From an uncultured Pseudomonadales bacterium (GTDB lineage: Bacteria; Pseudomonadota; Gammaproteobacteria; Pseudomonadales; Azotimanducaceae), in the NCBI GenBank assembly GCA_905182155.1, contig CAJJAX010000009.1, positions 1 to 64,000 of the forward strand: DNA of 64,000 nucleotides. Direction: 5' to 3'. The translations under genes were made by a program, and so were the position numbers. Positions 1 through 9,641 of the stretch are shown in pieces. The notes below the pieces were generated by a model. The model searched no databases and was not told the origin of the DNA. It worked only from the letters and a program-made list of their open reading frames with translations. Position 1 is the stretch's first letter. Each line of letters opens with the position of its first letter.

Positions 1-213
1 TATATCCTGAGTGATATAAACAGACAAAAAACCGCGACCCTCAAATTCCAATGCATCCTGCTGCAACCGCCCACATTCCGGTAGATCAGCCCCTTGGCGC
101 TTATTTGCCCTATTCACGCGAAGCAATGCAGCCCGATAGATGTCATGAATACGTTGAATTTTTGCCTGTCTTAGGGGTATGGTTGCTGCCTCACAAATTA
201 ATGGAGCGATCTC

Positions 214-1457
214 ATGGCAGAAGCCTGGATTATAGATGCATGCCGTACACCACGCGGTATTGGCAAAAAAGGTAAAGGCGCACTCGCCGACGAACATCCA
301 CAACATCTCGGCGCAGCTGTTCTTAAAGCGCTGAAAGAGCGTAACGACTTAAACACAGCGGACGTTGATGACATCATCTTCGGTACCAGCTCGCAGCGCG
401 GCACACAAAGTGGCGACTTGGCGCGTATGGCGGCATTGGATGCAGGCTACGACGTTAAAGCCAGTGGTGTCACCTTGGACCGCTTCTGTGGATCCGGTAT
501 TACTTCCGTCAACATTGCAGCGGCTAACATTATGGCCGGCATGGAAGACCTCACTATTGGCGGCGGCACAGAAATGATGTCGCTTGCAGGTTCAGGCGGC
601 GGTAAAGGTTCACCCTTCCTTGATAACGACAACCTTCGCTTACGCGCCGTTCATCCTCAGCCTCATCAAGGTGTTTGTGCTGATGCGATTGCAACACTTG
701 AAGGCATTGATCGTCTGGCGCTGGATAGCTTGGCGCTGGTTTCGCAGCAACGTGCAGACCATGCCATCAAGAACGGTCATTTCAACAAGTCATTGATCAC
801 GGTCTACAAAACTGACGGTTCCAGTCGCGCTTGACCACGAAGAGTTCCCACGCCCACAGACCACCCTCGAAGGCCTGGGTCAGTTGAAACCCTCCTTCGA
901 AGATGATCGCCGACATCGAACTCGACGACGCGAGGCACCACCTTTCGCAAGCTAGGTGCAGCAAGCGTATCCGGACCTTCAGAGTCAAGCACTTCCACCA
1001 CGCGGGTAACTCGTCCGGTGTGGTCGACGGCGCTGGCGCGGTGCTGTTGGCCTCTGCCCGACTACGCCAAAGCGCAATGGCCTGAAGCCTCGGGCGCGGA
1101 TCTGTGGCCATGTGCAACATGGGCGACTCACCGACCTTGATGCTGAACGCCCCGGTGCCCGCGGCAAAGAAGGTCCTTCAAAAAGCCGGCATGTCGATCA
1201 GTGATATCGATTTGTTTGAAATCAACGAAGCCTTCGCAGTGGTTGCCGAAAAGTTCATCCGCGACTTAAACCTTGACCGCGACAAGGTCAACGTTAATGG
1301 TGGCGCGATGGCATTGGGTCATCCGATTGGCGCCACAGGGTCTATGCTGATTGGCACCGTGCTGGATGAGCTTGAACGTCGGGATCAGCAGTTCGGATTA
1401 GTGACCATGTGCGCCGCTGGCGGTATGGCGCCGGCCATCATTATCGAGCGCATCTGA
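214..1457 (+). CDS. Acetyl-CoA C-acyltransferase (thiolase), frame broken by clustered indels
   Basis: The product should cleave 3-ketoacyl-CoA, or condense acetyl-CoA, as the last step of beta-oxidation. The N-terminal 206 residues hold the nucleophile Cys92 in LDRFCGSG. The C-terminal part (from about 1104) holds INEAF, the GHPIGATGS histidine loop and the second catalytic Cys in TMCAAGG. Between about 820 and 1104 the frame jumps repeatedly, yet family sequence continues in all three frames: [18 protein letters not shown], then [28 protein letters not shown] and [11 protein letters not shown]. That pattern fits several single-base indels in poor consensus rather than old decay. The ATG at 214 has GGAG about 8 bases upstream. 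The restored length of about 410 residues is normal for the family. The second thiolase at 11016 is a distinct paralogue. Confidence 0.85.
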
Positions 1458-1954
1458 TCCATTGGATGCTCGCGGCGTGGTCTCGTTTTTGTTCTGACAG
1501 GAACGGTGGCCCCGCCAGCTTTCCGGGCATTGATCACCTTTGACCCTCGGCGACCCTCGGCGACCCTCTGGTTTGCCGAGGGTTTTTATTGCCTTTTTGC
1601 TCGCCAGCGTAGCAACTGTCCCAAAATGGCGGGGCTGGCGCACGCCTGTCGGGGCACCTTTGAGCCCGTTCCGCAGCACATGACCCAAGAACCCGCCTGC
1701 CGCGCACCTTTGAATTAACAGAACTTTGGCGCGTCCCACGATCCAGCAAGCGTTCAACGGCCAAGGTCTTCATAACCCAACGGTTACCGCATGGATCCTC
1801 CGTAAAAGCGGATCTCGTTGATCATGGCTTTACGTCGTTCTGGCTATAACGCCCCATCACCATCAGGGAATAGCTTTCAATTCCGGGTTCAAAACGACAC
1901 CATGGGCACGGCACGGCATCAACCCTAATCAACCATCCAACGAGGCCCAAAACC
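1458..1954. other. Non-coding gap between thiolase and SDR
   Basis: Apart from the terminator at 1542-1587 I see no convincing gene here. The ORFs in the track on both strands are arginine- and proline-rich and have no recognisable family character. The last 150 bases presumably carry the promoter of the SDR that starts at 1955, but I could not fix its -35 and -10 boxes. Confidence 0.5.
1542..1587 (+). terminator. Rho-independent terminator built from a 10-bp tandem repeat
   Basis: The decamer GACCCTCGGC occurs twice in tandem from 1542, followed by a decayed third copy. The last copy pairs with GCCGAGGG (1575-1582) to give an 8-bp stem with a 13-base loop, followed directly by TTTTT (1583-1587). 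It lies about 100 bases past the thiolase stop and would end that transcript. Confidence 0.7.
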
Positions 1955-2954
1955 ATGAACGATCTTAGATTTGACGGACAAGTGGCACTTGTGACCGGTG
2001 CTGGACGCGGACTGGGCCGGGCGCATGCGCGGTTACTGGCGGCCAGAGGCTGCACTGTTGTGGTTAACGATTTGGGCAGCGCCTTTGATGGCACCGGATC
2101 TGCAACAGGTCGTGTGGCAGACGAAGTCGTTGCGCTGATTCAAGCTGAAGGCGGTAATGCCACCGCCAATTATGACTCGGTGGAGAATGGTCAAGCGATC
2201 GTTGATGATGTGACGGCAACCCACGGCCGCCTCGATATTGTCATTAATAACGCGGGCATACTAACCCCAGAGGTTTGGTCCGAACTCACGCTTGAATCTT
2301 GGCAACGCACGCTCAACGTCAACTTAACCGGCGTTTTCTCGGTCATGAAGGCGGCCTGGCCCGTCTTCGTTGCACAACAATACGGGCGCTGTATTGTGAC
2401 CTCTTCGCCCGCGGTCTATGGCGCCGGGGTTGCCGCCTACGCCGCCAGTAAAGCCGGGGTCATTGGGCTCGCCAATTCGCTACAATTCGAAGCCAAAAAA
2501 CTGAAACTCGACATCAAATGCAACATTCTGATTCCCCCAAGCCGATACTCGGATGACTCAAGACTTTGGCGCCGCTGTGGACGCGCGCCGAGTTCAGCAA
2601 GGCAAGCCGGCCGGCCGCAAGGCGCCAGCGGAAGTCATGCAGCGCCTGTCACCCGATAAAGTCTCGGCAATGGTGGTCTGGCTGGCACATCAAGACTGCC
2701 AAGCCGAAGCCAGCATTCATGAAGCGGGCGGGGGTTATTTTGCCCGCCTGAATTGGGCCCGTTCTGCGCCGTTGTTTGCAACCGAAAAGGAGGGCGTTAC
2801 AGAAGCCCCACTGCCCGAAAACATCCGCGATGGCGAAGCCACCTTGGCTGACTTTGCCGGTGGCGATCATCCCATCTCGGGCGATGGGTCAATGGGCGCA
2901 CCCAATGCGTTAGAGCAGGTCTTTGGCCATCTGAAATCAGCGCCAGAGCAATAG
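1955..2954 (+). CDS. HSD17B4-like short-chain dehydrogenase, single frameshift
   Basis: This is an NAD(P)-dependent reductase of the kind found as the N-terminal domain of peroxisomal multifunctional enzyme 2, likely oxidising 3-hydroxyacyl-CoA. TGAGRGLGRAHA is the cofactor loop, NNAG lies near residue 100, and YAASKAG carries the YxxxK catalytic pair. The frame breaks at the C5 run at 2534-2538. Removing one C restores IPQADTRMTQDFG and joins the 1955 frame to the 2553 frame, which runs to a proper stop at 2954 and gives about 333 residues. The C-terminal stretch with MVVWLAHQDC and AGGGYFARL is typical of this subfamily. It follows a thiolase, which suits a beta-oxidation role. The exact substrate is unknown. 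Confidence 0.87.
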
Positions 2955-3047
2955 CCTACAAGGGGGTTCGATTTTTACTGGGCGCTCAGCGCGAGCGATG
3001 ATCCCGACGTGATGGCGCCTTCAACACCATCACGAGATTGATCGTAC

Positions 3048-3845
3048 TCAAGACTCGTTAAACAGGTTGATGCGGCCGCCATCAATGACCAGGTCGTGAC
3101 CATTGACGAAGCCACCGGCATCCGAGGCAAGATACAGCGCGCCCTGCGCAATATCATCGGCAATCCCAGAGCGCTTTAAAGGCGTTGCTTTAGCAAGATT
3201 GGCCTGGAGCTTGGCCATTTTTTGATCGTTTTCTTCGGGGGTTAAGGTATTGGCTCTGGCGGAGCCGCCCCAAAATATGGGCGTTGCAATGGCGCCGGGC
3301 GAGATACAGTTCACCCGAATATTTTCAGGCCCTAATCGAACCGACGCGAGGCGCGTGTAATGGGTTAACGCCGCCTTTATCGCGGAATAGATTAAATCGC
3401 CTTGGTTATCTCGAATCGCCGCAATACTCGAATTATTAATGATCACGCCGCCCCCTCTTGCGCGCAGCAGTGGGATGGCATGCTTCATGCCCAGCACAGC
3501 ACTGGAAAATAGCAACTCGGTCGCGTAGATGATGGCCTCAGCCTCAACCGAGTCGACCATTCCGCGGGTCGGGCCACCGGCATTGTTAAACAAGATATCC
3601 AAGCCACCAAATTGCGCAACGGCAAAGGCAAGCGTGCGTTCAATATCCGCTTCTTGGGTCACATCCGCTCGAATAAATCGGCAACGCTCGCCCAACCGCT
3701 TCGCTAAGGCTTCGCCTTTATCTTCAGACCGTCCGCAGATCACAACCTGTGCGCCTGCTTCAACAAAGCGCGCGGCAGTGGCCTCGCCGATGCCACTGGT
3801 CCCGCCGGTGATCACCGCAACTTTTTCTGCTAATGGTTGGCTCAC
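3048..3845 (-). CDS. SDR family NAD(P)-dependent oxidoreductase
   Basis: This is a classical short-chain dehydrogenase of 265 residues. TGGTSGIGEA is the Rossmann cofactor loop, NNAGG lies near residue 90, the catalytic Ser is in INNSSIAA, and the YSAIK motif is present. After it comes VNCISPGAIATP, and near the C-terminus is DGG. The substrate cannot be read from sequence; an alcohol or 3-hydroxyacyl ester is likely. It lies 95 bases downstream of the transaminase on the same strand and may be co-transcribed, which could mean it acts on the aldehyde or keto product of that enzyme. An 11-bp direct repeat (GCGCTAACTAG, twice) sits between the two genes. Confidence 0.9.
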   Translation of the reverse strand: MSQPLAEKVAVITGGTSGIGEATAARFVEAGAQVVICGRSEDKGEALAKRLGERCRFIRADVTQEADIERTLAFAVAQFGGLDILFNNAGGPTRGMVDSVEAEAIIYATELLFSSAVLGMKHAIPLLRARGGGVIINNSSIAAIRDNQGDLIYSAIKAALTHYTRLASVRLGPENIRVNCISPGAIATPIFWGGSARANTLTPEENDQKMAKLQANLAKATPLKRSGIADDIAQGALYLASDAGGFVNGHDLVIDGGRINLFNES

Positions 3846-3940
3846 GCTAATCGCTCCTTGTACTGCAATGGTTGAATGATCTGTTGTTGGCTTGACAGCC
3901 CTTGCGGGCGCTAACTAGGCGCTAACTAGGTGCTCGCGCT

Positions 3941-5272
3941 TTAGGCGCATTCCGACAGGCTGTCGCCCAGCGCGCTCATCAAGGTGGTCACTTCCTGCTC
4001 TTTCACCACAAAGGGTAGGCCCAATTGGATGGTATCCCCGCCATAGCGAACATAGAACCCTTTCTTCCACATCGACATCGCGACCTCAAACGGTCGTCTA
4101 AGCGGCTCGCCTTCATAGGGCGCGAGGGTTAAACCACCTGCTAAACCGTAATTGCGAATGTCCACCACACGCGGCGCGTTGCCAAGCTCATGAATGGCTT
4201 TTTCAAACACGGGGGCAATCGCCTGCACCCGCTCAATCATCGATTCGTCTTCAAGAATTTTCAGCGCCGCGAGCCCCGCAGCACACGCGAGCGGATGCGC
4301 CGAGTAAGTGTAACCATGGGGTACCTCCAGGGCATACGCCGGCGCTTTGGTGTCCATAAAGCAATCGTAGATGCCCCGTTTCACCACCACAGCCCCCATA
4401 GGCATGGCGCCATTGGTGAGCTGCTTTGCGACATTGATGATATCAGGCGTGACCCCAAACGCCTCAGAGCCGGTATTGGCGCCCATACGACCAAACGCGG
4501 TAATCACCTCGTCAAAGATCAGCAGGATGTCGTGCTGATCACAGATTTCACGCAGCCGTTTCAGGTAACCCACTGGCGGCGGGAAGACGCCAGCAGAACC
4601 CGCGAGCGGCTCGACAATCACCGCCGCAATGTTCGAGGCATCATGCAGGGCAATCAGATCGAGCAGGTCATCGGCACGCTCTGCACCTTTGTCCGGTATA
4701 CCTGGCGTAAAGGCATTTTCAGCCAGCCAGGTATGCCGCAAATGATCCGAGGCAATGCCCTCGCCAAAACTCGCTTTATTGCCACCAATGCCGCCAACAG
4801 AAATGCCGCCGAAATTCACCCCGTGATAGCCCTTGGCCCGGCCGATCAATCTGGTTTTACCCGCCTGACCTTTTGCCCGCCAATAACCTCGCGCAATTTT
4901 GAGCGCGGTATCAGCCGCTTCAGACCCCGAGCCGCAGAAGAAAACCCGATCGAGTCCGGCCGGCATGAACTGCGTAATCCGTTCGGCCAGCTCAAAGGCC
5001 CCTCTATGGCCAAACTGAAACGTTGGGCTAAAGTCTAAGGTCTCGGATTGCTTGGCAATGGCTTGATTGATCGCTTTGATGTTGTGGCCAAAACCGCAGG
5101 TCCAGAGGCCCGACAAACCATCAAAAATTTTGCGGCCATCCCCATCCGTGTAGTAACAACCATCGGCGGCCGTAATCATTCTTGGGTCCGCTTTAAATTG
5201 ACGATTGCCGGTAAAGGGCATCCAATAGGCATCAAGCTGCGCTTGCGTCAGGCCCGTCTTTGATTCATCCAT
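3941..5272 (-). CDS. Class III aminotransferase (omega-amino acid:pyruvate type)
   Basis: This is a PLP-dependent transaminase of 443 residues, the usual length for beta-alanine/omega-amino acid:pyruvate or related aspartate-aminotransferase-family enzymes. FCGSGSEAADTALKIAR is the phosphate-binding region, YHGVNFGG follows, IFDEVITAFGR holds the cofactor Asp, and NVAKQLTNGAMPMGA holds the PLP lysine. It moves an amino group from an omega-amino acid or amine to pyruvate, yielding an aldehyde. The ATG at 5272 is preceded on the minus strand by an AAAGGAGAAT ribosome site. The substrate is inferred from family only. Confidence 0.9.
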   Translation of the reverse strand: MDESKTGLTQAQLDAYWMPFTGNRQFKADPRMITAADGCYYTDGDGRKIFDGLSGLWTCGFGHNIKAINQAIAKQSETLDFSPTFQFGHRGAFELAERITQFMPAGLDRVFFCGSGSEAADTALKIARGYWRAKGQAGKTRLIGRAKGYHGVNFGGISVGGIGGNKASFGEGIASDHLRHTWLAENAFTPGIPDKGAERADDLLDLIALHDASNIAAVIVEPLAGSAGVFPPPVGYLKRLREICDQHDILLIFDEVITAFGRMGANTGSEAFGVTPDIINVAKQLTNGAMPMGAVVVKRGIYDCFMDTKAPAYALEVPHGYTYSAHPLACAAGLAALKILEDESMIERVQAIAPVFEKAIHELGNAPRVVDIRNYGLAGGLTLAPYEGEPLRRPFEVAMSMWKKGFYVRYGGDTIQLGLPFVVKEQEVTTLMSALGDSLSECA

Positions 5273-5459
5273 TATGATTCTCCTTTACCCGTGCCCGACG
5301 CTTTGATCACGACCGCCCTGACCTTCACCTTTTGAGCAATCTTCTCGCATGTTGTCGACAAAATATAGAGGCCCTTGTGCACAGTTTATTCACGGCCGTT
5401 ATTTATCCCGGCGTCGAACTGCACTATGATCATTTTTTAAATTTTTCGACAATTGATTC

Positions 5460-6606
5460 ATGCTTTTTGTTTTACGCTTACTCATCACAATCTTGCTCTG
5501 CTCGGGCGCGCACAACAGCTTCGCCGACGACAATGAGGCCATCTATGCGCTCGAGAAAGACATTCTCACCGCAAGGCTACAAGGTAACTACCCACAGGCC
5601 TTACTGCTGTGCGCGCAGCTTAAAGCCATCCCGGCAGGCGAAGCACTCGGCATCGCTTTAGAGCTCGACACCCAACTCACGGCCTTATCCTGGGATGCTC
5701 GAAAAAGCGTCAAGACCGAGGACATGGTGAATCAAACGGACCGGCTCATTCGCGGGTGTGACCAAAAGCGATCCAAGCTCACTGCAGATCAGTTTTTTCT
5801 GTGTGGCCGTGGCCATTTTGCTCGGGCTTATTTATCGGCCATGGATGGTAAATTCTATGCTGCCGGCACCCATGGCAGTGATGCCATCGAAGCCTTTGAA
5901 GCCGCCTTGCAGCGAGACCCAACCCTCACAGACGTGAAGCTACCCTTGGGCATGGCTTATTTTTACGCAGGACCACCTCCCGGCATTCGCGAAATTCGTA
6001 GCGCCGGTGCTTTGGTTTATTCCCAAGGGTAATTCAGATAAAAGCTTGCCCTATATTCAAGAAGTCATGGCCAGTAACGGCGCCTATGCGGATGCGGCAA
6101 GGTTCATCTACAGCGACCTGATCACGCAACAAGCCCCCGAGCTGATGGATCAAGCGATCCACGAACTGCAAGGGCTCACCGAGCGCTATCCCATGAATCC
6201 CCGGCTTCATCTCGCGCTCGTTTCGAGCTACGCCTACAGTGAGCAATGGGCGGCGGCCTATGACGCTTTAGGGCCCCTGCGGGCGCATGCCGAACCCGAT
6301 AGTGACTTTCAAAGTGTCGGCCATATCTGGGCAATCTACAGTTTAAAATACTTAAACCGGCCGATACCGCCTGCGCTGCAACAGACGTTGTTGACCATCG
6401 AAACCAGGCACATTCCAGGCTGGGCCGTTGATTGGTTCACTCTGGCGCAGGGTCTGGTGCTGGATTTTCAACAAGATCGGCCCGGCGCGATCCAAAAATA
6501 TCAAGCGGTGCTCGCCAGTCAAAACAACTTTAATTCTGGTTGGTTGCTCGATTTGGCGAAAACCGGACTGGATGAAACCTTATTTCCTACGGACCCCGCG
6601 GGCTAG
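5460..6606 (+). CDS. Exported TPR-like protein of unknown function, frameshifted
   Basis: The product starts with a signal peptide (residues 1 to about 22, ending near SFADD) and is rich in helical repeats resembling tetratricopeptides, for example the stretch around SDAIEAFEAALQRDP. The frame shifts near the GG at 6006-6007; dropping one G leads from GIREIRS into VLWFIPKGNSDKSLPYI. The second part runs to a stop at 6606, giving about 382 residues. It ends 20 bases inside the convergent lipoprotein gene. TPR proteins of this size in the periplasm usually scaffold protein complexes, but no specific role can be assigned. Confidence 0.72.
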
Positions 6607-7675
6607 ATTCCGCTTGATAAAGGCGCAGCAGATAGCTCCGCCAGAGTTCATATTGCTGCTCTAGATTACCGGTAAGTTCCAGCACCTGACCTTCAACCTT
6701 ACCCAGCGTTGGCGACAATGCCCGCACCAAAGACTCCGCCATTTCACTGAGCTCATCTTCGTTGTGTTTATAATCCTGATAGCGTTTATAGGTTGATAGC
6801 ATCAGATTAAAATCGGACGCAGCGCGTCGCTGAACACGTGAACTTTTATCGCCAAGGCTCGTATTGTAATCTTCAAACTCGTATTGATACTGTCGCCATA
6901 ACCGGTAGGGCAGCCTCATCTGCAGATAGATCAACCGATACTGCTCATCCATGGCATCAATAAATTGATACTCGCTATCCCGGATGCGTTGCACCCGAGC
7001 ATACATTGGGTCGGACGATGCCGGCAGACCCTGCACCTGAAGCAGACCCTCCGCGTTCACCGCCAAATAGCCCGCAAACCCTTCCGGCGACAGCGTATGC
7101 GCGTAGCGCAGTAGTGCGGCATCATTCAGGCGCTGTCGTTCCTGATCCGTCAAAATCGTTAAGGCATCCGCCAAACGGTTGGCAATGCGGATCATAATGG
7201 GCCGGTAGGGGTCCGGTCCTACTATCGCAGTCTCGGTATAGGCAGTGCTTGCAATGCCTTGGGCAAAGCGTTCATCCAGCCACACCCTGCCCAGCGCATC
7301 ACGACACTGAAGCTGAAGTTCAAGCTTGGCCGCATTTGCGACCAGTACCTCGCCTTGGCAATTGAGTTCTGCGGTTGCATCCACGCCTGGGGTCACGCGA
7401 ACGGCGCCCCAAAAGCCACTGTCCGTGAGCGTGGTCTTGAGCAAATACGGCAAGAAGCGTTGCTCGGCGACCAACAACTGAGCGCGCACCGGACTGATTG
7501 ATCGGTCCCGATTGGTAAACGGCGTCAGGCTCAGGTTCAACCCGGTGCGCGCAACCGCGTTTTGTGAAAATCGTTTCAGTGTCTCCGACTCGACCGGACT
7601 CGGCACGGGCGCGGGCTTGGGGGCCGATGCGCAGCCGGTTACCAGCAACACAATAAGCCAAACTCTAATCATCAA
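6587..7675 (-). CDS. Outer-membrane-type lipoprotein, unknown function
   Basis: This 362-residue protein begins with a signal peptide ending in a clear lipobox, LLVTGCAS, so it should be lipidated and anchored in the envelope. No Asp follows the Cys, which favours outer-membrane sorting. The rest has no domain I recognise; the C-terminal half is rich in tyrosine, arginine and predicted helix. Its start overlaps the stop of the upstream gene by 11 bases, so the two are probably translationally coupled and work together. Its 3' end overlaps the convergent TPR gene by 20 bases. Confidence 0.75.
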   Translation of the reverse strand: MMIRVWLIVLLVTGCASAPKPAPVPSPVESETLKRFSQNAVARTGLNLSLTPFTNRDRSISPVRAQLLVAEQRFLPYLLKTTLTDSGFWGAVRVTPGVDATAELNCQGEVLVANAAKLELQLQCRDALGRVWLDERFAQGIASTAYTETAIVGPDPYRPIMIRIANRLADALTILTDQERQRLNDAALLRYAHTLSPEGFAGYLAVNAEGLLQVQGLPASSDPMYARVQRIRDSEYQFIDAMDEQYRLIYLQMRLPYRLWRQYQYEFEDYNTSLGDKSSRVQRRAASDFNLMLSTYKRYQDYKHNEDELSEMAESLVRALSPTLGKVEGQVLELTGNLEQQYELWRSYLLRLYQAESSPRGP

Positions 7676-8342
7676 ACGAACCGTTTAAGGTACATACTTT
7701 GCCCTTACCCAAGGTGTACTGACATTGAATGCCGTTCGTCACCGGCTCAAACGGTTGATAGACCCGGCTGACCGAAAAGGCCTGGGACACGCCATCCGCG
7801 GCAACGGTGGTTGCAATACTCAAGCGATCACCGCGTTCAGAGAGAATCAACCGGTGCTCGATGCCGAAACCACCCGGAAAGCCCAACCAGAAGACCAAGG
7901 CCCGGTCACTCATCCGGCAGCGGCTATAACCGAGGTTCTCGGCGGCCTCAGCTAAACCGCCAATCTCACAGCGCAGACTAAAATTATCATCCCGGTCAAC
8001 GTACAAGGTGCTGCCCTGCATTCTGACGTTCAAAACTGAGGTTCGGGTAATTTGTTCGCCCAGGCGGCCTAAATTCACCAGCCCCCGAAGATCATCAACG
8101 GCTTGCAGCGGCGTTTCACCGATTCGATTCTGGCCACTGGCCAGACGTCGTTGATGATCGCTGAGCGTGACCTCATACAGATACCGCAGTTTGTCATTGG
8201 GACGCTCACTCGCCGAAAAGTCCACTTCCCAATGACCCAGGTATTCAGAAAACTCGGGCGCATCGCTACCCAAAAGGGTGCACGGCAGCATACCCGCCCA
8301 TAAAAAACAGGCAATGCGCTGCAAAGAACTCGAAGGGGTCAT
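7665..8342 (-). CDS. Exported hypothetical protein coupled to a lipoprotein
   Basis: I place the start at the ATG at 8342, ten codons inside the track ORF whose own start is a TTG. This gives 225 residues and puts a signal peptide (SLQRIACFLWAGMLPCTLLG) at the N-terminus. The mature part begins with a lipocalin-like pattern (YLGHWEVDFSASER) and alternates strands, with several cysteines that may form disulphides. It is probably periplasmic. It overlaps the downstream lipoprotein by 11 bases. I do not recognise the family; a small beta-barrel ligand binder is one possibility. Confidence 0.68.
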   Translation of the reverse strand: MTPSSSLQRIACFLWAGMLPCTLLGSDAPEFSEYLGHWEVDFSASERPNDKLRYLYEVTLSDHQRRLASGQNRIGETPLQAVDDLRGLVNLGRLGEQITRTSVLNVRMQGSTLYVDRDDNFSLRCEIGGLAEAAENLGYSRCRMSDRALVFWLGFPGGFGIEHRLILSERGDRLSIATTVAADGVSQAFSVSRVYQPFEPVTNGIQCQYTLGKGKVCTLNGSFDD

Positions 8343-8444
8343 CTGAGCCAAACCAATAAAACCGGACAAAAGTCCACCCTAATGCTTTTCCCAAGGGCTT
8401 GATCTACTATCAGAGCTTGTCCACAACCATGGCCGATACACATC

Positions 8445-9641
8445 ATGCAATTTCCGCTTGAGGGACTCAAAGTCCTCGATTTTTCGAGAGTGCTTGCCGG
8501 GCCATTCGCTGGCAGAATGTTATCCGACCTGGGTGCAGACGTCGTCAAGATCGAACCACCCGAAGGCGATGTTACCCGATATTGGGGCAAGGTCATTGCC
8601 CACTTGCCCGGCTACTATCATCAACAAAATGCGGGCAAACGTAATGTTTGTATCGATCTTAGGCATCCAGCGGCTAAGGCGCTGGTCAATGCCTTGGTGG
8701 CTGAAGCCGATATCCTCATTGAAAATTACCGACCCGATGTCATGGCCCGGCTCGGGATTGGCTACGAAGATCTCAGCCGGATCAACCCAAAACTCATCAT
8801 GCTGTCGATTAGCGGTTTTGGTCATAATGGCCCGGAATCCCGCCGGCCCGCGTATGCGCCGGTCATTCATTCCGAGGCAGGACTCATCTTTCGGAGCCAC
8901 CAAGAGGCCGCGAGCCAACAAACAGATCCGCATTTCCAGGACCTACCCTTGTCGGTTGCCGATACCAACGCCTCGTTGCACGGGCTGATCGGGGTGCTCT
9001 CTGCGGTGATCTTAAGAAACCAAACGGGCTTGGGTCAACACATCGATATCGCGATGATCGATGCCACCATCGCCACCGACGACAAAATGCATTATGACCT
9101 TGAAGCCTCGGGGGGCACCGGCCCCATGCGCAATGAAATCTATACCTTGCCCTTTAGCGCGGTCTTGATCTCAACGGACTTTCGGCTTTTGTTCAAACTT
9201 CTGGTCGATAACGGTCACCTAACCGACCCCAGCCCAAAAGACGCAAGCCTTGAAGAAAAAATTCGGCTGCGGCGCGATGCCGTTCATGAACTACTGCAGG
9301 CGCAAACCACGGAAGCCGATTTTGATGCGTTGATGGGTTCGATCAATGTCGCTTGGGGCACCGTGCGCGACCCAGCCCTGATTCGGCAACAGGCAACCGT
9401 CGCCCACCGGGGGAGCATCGTTGATATTGATGATCGCGCCGGCGGAGTTCGCCCTATTACGCAATCGCCGTATCGGTTTTCCAATGCAAAAAGTGGTGTG
9501 CGCGGACCTGCGCCGCATCGCGGTGAACACAACGATGACGTCTTAAACGAATGGTTGGCCTTGCCGGAGGAGGCGATCACAGCCCTGGCGGACCAGGGCG
9601 TTCTCTTATCCGATGCCAATGACCGGGCTAATAACGCTTAG
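8445..9641 (+). CDS. CaiB/BaiF family CoA-transferase
   Basis: This is a class III CoA-transferase of 398 residues, the standard length, moving CoA between carboxylic acids through a covalent aspartyl intermediate. The N-terminus FSRVLAGPFAGRMLSDLGAD and VKIEPPEGD are signature, and the catalytic Asp is most likely the one in SVADTNASLHGLIG near residue 170. GQHIDIAMID is the conserved dimer segment. It overlaps the convergent reductase gene by 4 bases. It may activate a carboxylic acid for the nearby beta-oxidation enzymes. The acid is not known. Confidence 0.92.
   Translation: MQFPLEGLKVLDFSRVLAGPFAGRMLSDLGADVVKIEPPEGDVTRYWGKVIAHLPGYYHQQNAGKRNVCIDLRHPAAKALVNALVAEADILIENYRPDVMARLGIGYEDLSRINPKLIMLSISGFGHNGPESRRPAYAPVIHSEAGLIFRSHQEAASQQTDPHFQDLPLSVADTNASLHGLIGVLSAVILRNQTGLGQHIDIAMIDATIATDDKMHYDLEASGGTGPMRNEIYTLPFSAVLISTDFRLLFKLLVDNGHLTDPSPKDASLEEKIRLRRDAVHELLQAQTTEADFDALMGSINVAWGTVRDPALIRQQATVAHRGSIVDIDDRAGGVRPITQSPYRFSNAKSGVRGPAPHRGEHNDDVLNEWLALPEEAITALADQGVLLSDANDRANNA

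Noticed and set aside
797-1120. Minus-strand ORF of 107 residues over the thiolase break
   Set aside because: It exists only because indels removed stops; the plus strand reads conserved thiolase segments through the same bases.
4190-5038. Plus-strand ORF of 282 residues opposite the transaminase
   Set aside because: Long, but it mirrors the codon pattern of the conserved minus-strand aminotransferase, which carries all catalytic motifs.
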